A DNA stretch of 64,000 nt from Exiguobacterium sp. s48 (lineage in GTDB: Bacteria; Bacillota; Bacilli; Exiguobacteriales; Exiguobacteriaceae), in the NCBI RefSeq assembly GCF_018617395.1, contig NZ_JACSKC010000001.1, positions 1,364,001-1,428,000 of the forward strand, written 5' to 3'. Position 1 is the stretch's first letter; every line of letters begins with the position of its first letter. Below the pieces are notes generated by a model, which saw only the letters and a list, made by a program, of their open reading frames with translations, was not told where the DNA came from and made no database searches. A program made the translations under genes and the position numbers. Below, one piece after another: positions 58,501 to 64,000 of this stretch.

Positions 58501-59552
58501 GCAAACTTCACTTGATCCCGTCCATTTCGTTTTGCTTCGTATAATGCTGCATCTGCCCGTTCAAACACAACCATGCTCGGTTCATGCCCTGCGACCGCTA
58601 CCCCGACGGAGACGGTCATCGGAATGCGTTCACCTTGAAATTCGAACATCGTGTGGCGAACCGTGTGCACGATGTCTTCTGCCACCTTCGCCATCTCTTC
58701 ATTCCCTTCGATGACAAGCAAGAACTCTTCTCCTCCATAGCGTCCAACAAATCCGGACGATGGACGATGTCTCTCCAACGTTTGTCCGATATGACGTAGC
58801 GCCGCGTCTCCTGCCAAGTGTCCATATGTATCATTCAACTGTTTGAAATGATCGACATCGATGACGAGTAATGTCCATGGCTTCCCGGACATTTCCATGT
58901 CGTTCATTTGCTCTAACGTCCGATACCGATTCGGAAGCCCCGTCAATTCATCGATGGTCGCCCGGTGCGTATGGAGAAGAAACATCCATAGGTGCGTCTC
59001 GATTTTCTTTGCGGCCCAATAACAGAGCCAGGCCCCCAGTGAGAGCATTAGAAAATACGGGATGAACACTTTCACGAACACCTCAGCATCCACACTTCCG
59101 GTCACACGGATCAAAACAAGTAGTGCACCGAATCCGATATACGTGGCATATCCTCTTCCACGGCTGAAGGGTACACGAGACATCAAGAGGGAAAACAAGA
59201 AAAAGACAACAAACATGAGAACGGCATCGATGAATGGAGCGCTCATCCCGTGAATCGTCATCCGACCGATAAAGATGAGTCCTAGAGTGACCATTGCCCC
59301 GAACGGTCCTACGAACGTCGCGGCTAAGGCGATCGGAATCAGACGTAAGTCAATGCGCGCTTCACCAAGTTCGATGGCATTGATCGTCAACAGGATTGCC
59401 GTCAACCCGTTCGATACCCCGAACCAAAATCGTACGAATAACGGGGAAGTCGGTTGAATCGGTAAGACCGTCCGCATCACATAGAGTGTGAGCGACATGA
59501 ATAAAAAGATAAGACTGATATTGATGACAAAATGGTTGATAACGATTCCCAC
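58497..59552 (-). CDS. Membrane diguanylate cyclase (5TM-type sensor + GGDEF)
   Basis: A 351-residue protein with five to six membrane segments in residues 1-185 (pattern like the 5TM receptors of LytS type) followed by a GGDEF domain. The active-site motif is GGEEF in FVGRYGGEEFLLVIEG, and substrate residues LTGLPNR and DVDHFKQLND are intact, so c-di-GMP synthesis is likely. No EAL domain. Start GTG 59552 lies seven bases from GGAGG. It sits just after csrA, inside the motility region. Confidence 0.9.
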   Translation of the reverse strand: MGIVINHFVINISLIFLFMSLTLYVMRTVLPIQPTSPLFVRFWFGVSNGLTAILLTINAIELGEARIDLRLIPIALAATFVGPFGAMVTLGLIFIGRMTIHGMSAPFIDAVLMFVVFFLFSLLMSRVPFSRGRGYATYIGFGALLVLIRVTGSVDAEVFVKVFIPYFLMLSLGAWLCYWAAKKIETHLWMFLLHTHRATIDELTGLPNRYRTLEQMNDMEMSGKPWTLLVIDVDHFKQLNDTYGHLAGDAALRHIGQTLERHRPSSGFVGRYGGEEFLLVIEGNEEMAKVAEDIVHTVRHTMFEFQGERIPMTVSVGVAVAGHEPSMVVFERADAALYEAKRNGRDQVKFA

Positions 59553-59630
59553 AGATTCTCCTCCCTCCCTATCCGTTTCCATCCTATCCCAACTCGATGA
59601 AAAATGTCACCCTTAGGTTCCACAATTATG

Positions 59631-59660
59631 AAAAAAAGTCGAAAGCTCACGCTTCCGACT
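59631..59660 (-). terminator. Terminator of the flgM-csrA operon
   Basis: A stem with one mismatch (59637-59646 with 59651-59660), TCAC loop and T tail on the minus strand; it overlaps the csrA stop. Confidence 0.8.
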
Positions 59661-59874
59661 GCTTCTGAATCATCTGCTTCATTAAGTTGGCGCTATTTCG
59701 TGCCGACTCGTTCTCTTCTTGCATTTGAATGTACACTTCATGACGGTGGATATCGATATGACGTGGGGCATCGATCCCGAGCTTCACCTGGTCGCCTTCG
59801 ATAGCGAGTACCGTGAGCGTCACGTCGTCCCCGATATGGATGGCCTCACCTTGTTTTCGTTTCAATACGAGCAT
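59647..59874 (-). CDS. csrA: Carbon storage / flagellin translation regulator CsrA
   Basis: A 75-residue RNA-binding dimer ([18 protein letters not shown], ending with extra C-terminal helix residues). The RNA-contact residues at both ends of the core, LxLxRKxGE and the later LGIDAPRxxxIHRxE, are present. CsrA blocks hag translation until FliW binds it. The start overlaps the fliW stop by one base (TAATG), giving coupled synthesis of regulator and antagonist. Confidence 0.97.
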   Translation of the reverse strand: MLVLKRKQGEAIHIGDDVTLTVLAIEGDQVKLGIDAPRHIDIHRHEVYIQMQEENESARNSANLMKQMIQKQSEA

Positions 59875-60311
59875 TAGCGCACCTCCGCTTTCGTGCCACC
59901 GAGCGGATATCGGGCCGGATACGCATCGTCTAGTATGACTTGTTTCCCACGACGTTCCTTCGTCTCAATGACAATCGGTGCCTTCAAGTTGAGCGTCGAC
60001 GATTCGAACGGTTCACGGAGCGTGACGATGGAATAGACTGAGACGTGTTCCGCCTCTTCGATTCCGAGTTGATCTTTCGCGCCATCCGACAATTCGAACG
60101 CATAGTCCGACTTATGCCAGAATGGATTTGTCACGACGAACGCACACGCTTGTTCCTCGATTGACTGAAGCGACCAGAACGGTAACTCCTCGCCATACGG
60201 GATCAACACGAATGTCTTCGAATCCGGGAACCCCGGGATCTCACTGACGAATGTGATCGTCTCCGCTTCGTTTATTTCAATCTTGCCAAAGTAGTCTGTT
60301 TCAATGAACAT
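59874..60311 (-). CDS. fliW: Flagellar assembly factor FliW
   Basis: A 145-residue beta-barrel protein of the FliW family ([30 protein letters not shown], then [17 protein letters not shown]-like region). FliW binds either flagellin or CsrA, which makes filament subunit level control its own translation. Coupled to csrA; 15 bases from the DUF6470 gene. Confidence 0.96.
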   Translation of the reverse strand: MFIETDYFGKIEINEAETITFVSEIPGFPDSKTFVLIPYGEELPFWSLQSIEEQACAFVVTNPFWHKSDYAFELSDGAKDQLGIEEAEHVSVYSIVTLREPFESSTLNLKAPIVIETKERRGKQVILDDAYPARYPLGGTKAEVR

Positions 60312-60326
60312 GGATTGTCCTCACTT

Positions 60327-60902
60327 TCAACGCGTTTCATCATACATCCCGCCGACCGGCCATATTTCGAGTGACGCCTGTTGACGGAGCGAGATGTCCG
60401 TCGTCCATGGCGTGAACGAAATATCGGCTGGCGTGAGCGATACATCAATTTGGGGTGGCGTGATATTCCACTCGATTTTTACATTCGCCGGCGTATACGT
60501 CAACTTGACACGATCAATCGATTTTGGCATATAGCCCATCTCGACAATCGGATACGGGTCGTTCACCTTCTCCGCTGCCATCGATGGAATCGGATTCCCG
60601 TTCTCGATGCGCATCAGACGGTCCCCGTCCCGGGCGATGTTCGCCATCGCCTCATGGGCACCTTTCTCCCCCATCTGACCGAGGTATTTCCCGAGTTCAA
60701 GCACGCCTTTCAGGTTGCTCTCACTTCTCGCCACCGATGAGTCGACCTCAAGCTTTCCCGGTGTCGTCTGTTGCGTTATCTCGGCTTTGCCTTGTTGAAT
60801 CGACAGGTCAGCCCGCCCTTGACGCATCTCGAGCACGGGCCGATTGGATGTCATTTGGATTGCGGCAAATGTCTGCCGCATCTCAAGTCTCGCGAGATTC
60901 AT
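60327..60902 (-). CDS. yviE: DUF6470 protein, YviE-like
   Basis: A 191-residue protein with the family's N-terminal MRQTFAAIQM and EMRQGRADLSIQQGKAEI strands and a beta-rich C-terminus (VEWNITPPQIDVSL-like repeats). Function unknown, but the gene lies between flgL and fliW in many Bacilli, pointing to the late flagellar stage. Confidence 0.85.
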   Translation of the reverse strand: MNLARLEMRQTFAAIQMTSNRPVLEMRQGRADLSIQQGKAEITQQTTPGKLEVDSSVARSESNLKGVLELGKYLGQMGEKGAHEAMANIARDGDRLMRIENGNPIPSMAAEKVNDPYPIVEMGYMPKSIDRVKLTYTPANVKIEWNITPPQIDVSLTPADISFTPWTTDISLRQQASLEIWPVGGMYDETR

Positions 60903-60908
60903 GACCGA

Positions 60909-61841
60909 TTACCGTAAGAAATCGAGGAGCGTCGGTTGAATGATGCGCGCACCTGCAGAAAGCGCCGCACGATGAACGGTCTCATGAGACTTCAGCTCCA
61001 TGATGACTTTCTCCACATCGATATCTTCGTTATCAGACATGATCGTCTTGGCGATAATCTCATGGTCTTGTAGACGGTTATCGACGAGCTCCAATCGATT
61101 CGCACGGGCACCGAGTTCGGCGCGCTCTGTGATCAAACTTTGACCGAGTGTATCGAGCGTATCGAGTTCAGCTGAAAGGTCTGCCCCAGCAGTCGTTGGA
61201 TCGTTCAAAAGTGTGCTCAATTTATGAAGACCTTCAAACAACTCTTTACCAAAAACCGTCTCTGGTTGCATATTCACTTGCACCGTAATCCCTTTTGACA
61301 CTTCGAATTCGATTTTCCCGCTTGCTGTCGGTGCCGTTCCACTCTCGTAAATCGAATCGACAGATCCCGTCGGATTTGCCAAATATGCTTTTAACTGATC
61401 TACATTGATCAAGGGTTTATCAGTTTTCGTCCCGTTGTAAATATACTTCTCGCCCGCCTTCGAGTTGGCGAGAGAACCGATATGTTCAATCAACTGATCG
61501 ACCTCACTCTTGATGATGGCGCGTTGCGATGATTCATACGTATCGTTCGCTGCTTGCGTCGTCAATTCACGAATCCGTTTTACGGCTTCCGTAACCTCAT
61601 TCAACGTCGAGTCCGTCAAATCCATCCAGCTCGTCGCCTCGCTGACGTTTCGTCGGAATTGGTCGACTTCACGCACCTCAGTTCGGTAACGAATCCCTTG
61701 CATCGCGACGACTGGGTCCTCTGATGCTTTTTGAATCCGTTTTCCACTAATAAGTTGTTCCTGGACGCGAGCGAGTGTGTTGTAGCTACTTGATAAATGC
61801 TTCAAGTTCGTTTGTGTGAGCATTGTCTGTGTGACACGCAT
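60909..61841 (-). CDS. flgL: Hook-filament junction protein FlgL
   Basis: A 310-residue HAP3. The N-terminal helix region (MRVTQTMLTQTNLKHLSSSYNTLARVQEQLISGKRI) and C-terminal helices (AELGARANRLELVDNRLQDHE) are flagellin-like, with a beta domain between. Seven bases from flgK. Confidence 0.95.
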   Translation of the reverse strand: MRVTQTMLTQTNLKHLSSSYNTLARVQEQLISGKRIQKASEDPVVAMQGIRYRTEVREVDQFRRNVSEATSWMDLTDSTLNEVTEAVKRIRELTTQAANDTYESSQRAIIKSEVDQLIEHIGSLANSKAGEKYIYNGTKTDKPLINVDQLKAYLANPTGSVDSIYESGTAPTASGKIEFEVSKGITVQVNMQPETVFGKELFEGLHKLSTLLNDPTTAGADLSAELDTLDTLGQSLITERAELGARANRLELVDNRLQDHEIIAKTIMSDNEDIDVEKVIMELKSHETVHRAALSAGARIIQPTLLDFLR

Positions 61842-61847
61842 CAGTCA

Positions 61848-63350
61848 TTACCTCCCTACGACACCCATGCCGTTAATGATTTTGTCTAACATTTCATCGA
61901 CGGCCGTGATGTTACGTGCCGCCGCATTATAGGCGTGCTGATATTGAATCATCATCGTCATCTCTTCATCGAGCGAGACGGCACTGACCGACTGACGACG
62001 CTGGTCTGAACTGCTCAACAGGGCGAATGTACTCTTGGCGAGATTCGCATTTTGGCTCGCCTCGACTGCCATGTTCCCGATGACATTTTGATAAAATTTA
62101 CCAATTGAAGTGGTTGCTGTCGTCGATGCGCCTGTAAACGTGATTTGTGCATGTTTCAAGTTCGCCAATTCAAGAGCCCCACTGCCGTCTCCAATGTTTT
62201 GATCTTTTGAGATAGCAATTAAGTTCAAATTCGATAAAATTACCGGATTAACCGTTACGGTTTTCGCATCACCGACAATAAAGAAGTCAATACCGGTTTG
62301 ACGAGGGTTGTCTTGTACATTTCCATCGTAAAAAGTCTTGTGCAAATCATTAAACGCAGTCGTAAATTCTTGTGACATGGCATCTAAATCTTTCAACATT
62401 TTGGTGAAAGCTCCGTCATGTGCTTCTGTACCGGTAGATGAACCATACATGTCCACGAGGGCTTTCCATTTACCATTTGGTAGGTCGGTAAATGTCAGAG
62501 TTGATGTCCCCCCTGCAGCATTCGTTAATGACATATCTTCAATCTTACCAACTCCGCCTGTAAGACCATCCACGAGTGTCACTTCTGTTCCACCAATCGT
62601 CAAGCGAATATCAATCCGCCCTTCCGCGACACGTTGCGAATTCCCGCGTGTTTCCCCATTTAGGTAATCGACCGGCACTCGTTCGAATTCGACATACTGT
62701 GATAATTCATCCATGTAGCGGTCGCGCTCATCATATAGTTCATTCGGTAGAACCCCGAGTGGTTCCGCATCCCCGATTTGACGGTTGACATCACCGATTT
62801 TCGTCAACAAGTCGTTGATTTTTTTTGTGACAACGCCAGCTTCAGTCTTTAAGTCATCCTGCACTTTGGATAACGAAGATGACAAGTAATTGAATGTTTG
62901 AGTCAACGTCAATGCTCTCTGTCGAACCACGCTTCTCGCCCCAGTATCATCTGGATTGACTGACAAGTCTTGAAGCGAGGCCCAGAACAAGTCAAGCGAT
63001 TTAGCGAGACCATTCTCTGAGGGTTCGTTGATGATGTCTTCCATTCGACCGAACGCCGCTTCTTTCGTCGCATAGAAGGCGTTCTTCACCGACTCGTCAC
63101 GATACTGTTGATCGATCATGAGATCACGAATCCGAGCGAGCGTCTCTCCGCGTACGCCGGTCCCAAATTGTCCGGCTTTCGTTCCTCCGAAGTTGACCGA
63201 GAGCTGTTCGGTCATCCCAAGTGTGAGTCGTTGGCGTGAATAGCCAGGATTCGAGGCGTTCGCCACGTTATTCCCAGTCGCTTGAAGCGCCCATTGGTGT
63301 GTCGAGAGACTGCGGCGTGCCGTCTCCAATCCCATAAATGTTGAACCCAT
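61848..63350 (-). CDS. flgK: Hook-filament junction protein FlgK
   Basis: A 500-residue HAP1. The FlgE/rod-type N-terminal motif LSTHQWALQATGNNVANASNPGYSRQR is near residues 15-41 and the C-terminal motif VSLDEEMTMMIQYQHAYNAAARNITAVDEMLD near 460-490. First junction protein between hook and filament; its chaperone FlgN is encoded upstream. Confidence 0.96.
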   Translation of the reverse strand: MGSTFMGLETARRSLSTHQWALQATGNNVANASNPGYSRQRLTLGMTEQLSVNFGGTKAGQFGTGVRGETLARIRDLMIDQQYRDESVKNAFYATKEAAFGRMEDIINEPSENGLAKSLDLFWASLQDLSVNPDDTGARSVVRQRALTLTQTFNYLSSSLSKVQDDLKTEAGVVTKKINDLLTKIGDVNRQIGDAEPLGVLPNELYDERDRYMDELSQYVEFERVPVDYLNGETRGNSQRVAEGRIDIRLTIGGTEVTLVDGLTGGVGKIEDMSLTNAAGGTSTLTFTDLPNGKWKALVDMYGSSTGTEAHDGAFTKMLKDLDAMSQEFTTAFNDLHKTFYDGNVQDNPRQTGIDFFIVGDAKTVTVNPVILSNLNLIAISKDQNIGDGSGALELANLKHAQITFTGASTTATTSIGKFYQNVIGNMAVEASQNANLAKSTFALLSSSDQRRQSVSAVSLDEEMTMMIQYQHAYNAAARNITAVDEMLDKIINGMGVVGR

Positions 63351-63362
63351 TACACTTCCTCC

Positions 63363-63719
63363 TTAAACGTCACGGCTGAACGAGCGTGTTTCGAATGCTT
63401 GTTGTCCGTATGTGAAATCATCTGCTTCCGGCATGAGCATGTCTAAATGCCAGGTAATATAACGAAGGGATTGTTCGAGCAGTGTCGCGTTCAATTCGTT
63501 CTGTCGCTTCAACTCGAACAAGACCGGTCTCAATTCCTCTATCTCTTCATCGTCCAATTCATACGTCCCTTGAAGTCGTTCCGCTTCTTTTTGTGAAATT
63601 TGTCGGACGAGTTTCGCTTCTTCTTTGACGAGCGCGCTAAATGCCGCCATGTCATTTTGAATGAGTTGCTGTTCTTTTGCATAGGCCAATTCGAGTAACC
63701 GTTTATGTAATGTGAGCAT
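63363..63719 (-). CDS. flgN: FlgN-like export chaperone
   Basis: A 118-residue helical coiled-coil protein (LLELAYAKEQQLIQNDMAAFSALVKEEAKLVRQISQKEAERL), the FlgN pattern. It should protect FlgK and FlgL before export. It lies between flgM and flgK as yvyG does in B. subtilis. AAAGGAGAG site; an intrinsic terminator lies only about 20 bases upstream of its start. Confidence 0.88.
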   Translation of the reverse strand: MLTLHKRLLELAYAKEQQLIQNDMAAFSALVKEEAKLVRQISQKEAERLQGTYELDDEEIEELRPVLFELKRQNELNATLLEQSLRYITWHLDMLMPEADDFTYGQQAFETRSFSRDV

Positions 63720-63731
63720 GAGTCTCTCCTT

Positions 63732-63783
63732 TTTTCAAAAAAAGAGCCGACTAAAGAAAGGGGTACCCCTTATTTAGTCAGCT
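63732..63783 (-). terminator. Intrinsic terminator between flgM and flgN
   Basis: On the minus strand a long interrupted stem (63783-63769 with 63759-63745 region, AGC-GACTAAA outer arm and AAGGGG/CCCCTT inner arm around TAC) followed by seven T. It lies between flgM and flgN, genes normally co-transcribed. Confidence 0.8.
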
Positions 63784-63833
63784 TCCGTGCCATGTTATTC
63801 AGTGCGAAGGCCTCAAACGGACCTCGCTTCCAT

Positions 63834-64000
63834 TCATCCTTGTAGAAAGCGTTTAGCGATTTCACGCGCGTCCCGTGAATACGTGCCCGTATCAATCTCT
63901 GCTTTCAAAGCGTCGATTTTTGCGAGACGATCCGGATGTTTCACCGGTTCTTCAAACCGGGCGCGAGCTTCCGCCGAGATTGACAATTGGTCCGTTTGGC
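63834..64000 (-). CDS. flgM: Anti-sigma-28 factor FlgM (3' part only)
   Basis: The last 55 codons are visible; the start is off the right edge. The segment (RLAKIDALKAEIDTGTYSRDAREIAKRFLQG, TGA at 63836-63834) matches the SigD-binding C-terminal helices of FlgM. FlgM holds SigD inactive until it is exported through the completed hook, releasing SigD for the hag, maf-pse and flaG promoters in this window. Confidence 0.9.
   Translation of the reverse strand, partial: QTDQLSISAEARARFEEPVKHPDRLAKIDALKAEIDTGTYSRDAREIAKRFLQG

Overview
The window looks like a chromosome segment of a motile, low- to mid-GC Gram-positive bacterium of the class Bacilli. I infer Exiguobacterium or a close relative. The basis is gene order that follows Bacillus subtilis in long blocks, AGGAGG-type ribosome binding sites, SigD-type promoters, a LexA/DinR box and a cre site. 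No IS element, prophage, CRISPR array, tRNA or rRNA gene was seen. The window opens inside whiA and closes inside flgM.

Left part (1-31333) is housekeeping DNA, almost all on the minus strand: whiA-yvcK-rapZ, trxB, a TPR protein, the hprK-lgt-ppaX-yvoF operon, a DUF4097 protein, uvrBA behind an SOS box, minJ, ctpB, an M23 peptidase, ftsEX, a BCCT transporter, cccB, a YvjA-like protein, prfB-secA, hpf and a cold-shock gene. Compared with B. subtilis, glpFK (plus strand, behind a cre site) and the BCCT gene are extra. A coiled-coil M23 peptidase sits directly behind ftsX, as expected for a PcsB/CwlO-type partner of FtsEX.

Middle part (31600-39500): a ComK homologue and then a compact plus-strand operon, FliK-like, FlhB-C-like, FliS paralogue, second flagellin, YaaR/DUF327 and DUF2225, closed by a terminator. 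Small accessory genes follow, including a DUF402 gene broken by an in-frame TGA and a frameshift.

Right part (39500-50910): a late flagellar and flagellin-glycosylation block on the minus strand. It holds hag (SigD promoter and a leader hairpin), a Maf-type transferase with a complete pseudaminic acid pathway (pseB, pseC, a SpsF-like cytidylyltransferase, a fused pseG-pseH, pseI), and flaG-fliD-fliS-fliT. SigD-like promoters precede hag, maf and flaG, so filament subunit, sugar and cap appear co-regulated.

Far right (50990-64000): a minimal chemoreceptor, small membrane and GNAT genes, an EmrE-type exporter, two divergent YitT-family genes, a diguanylate cyclase, and the conserved flgM-flgN-flgK-flgL-yviE-fliW-csrA block. 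CsrA and FliW would control translation of hag, linking the two ends of the motility region.
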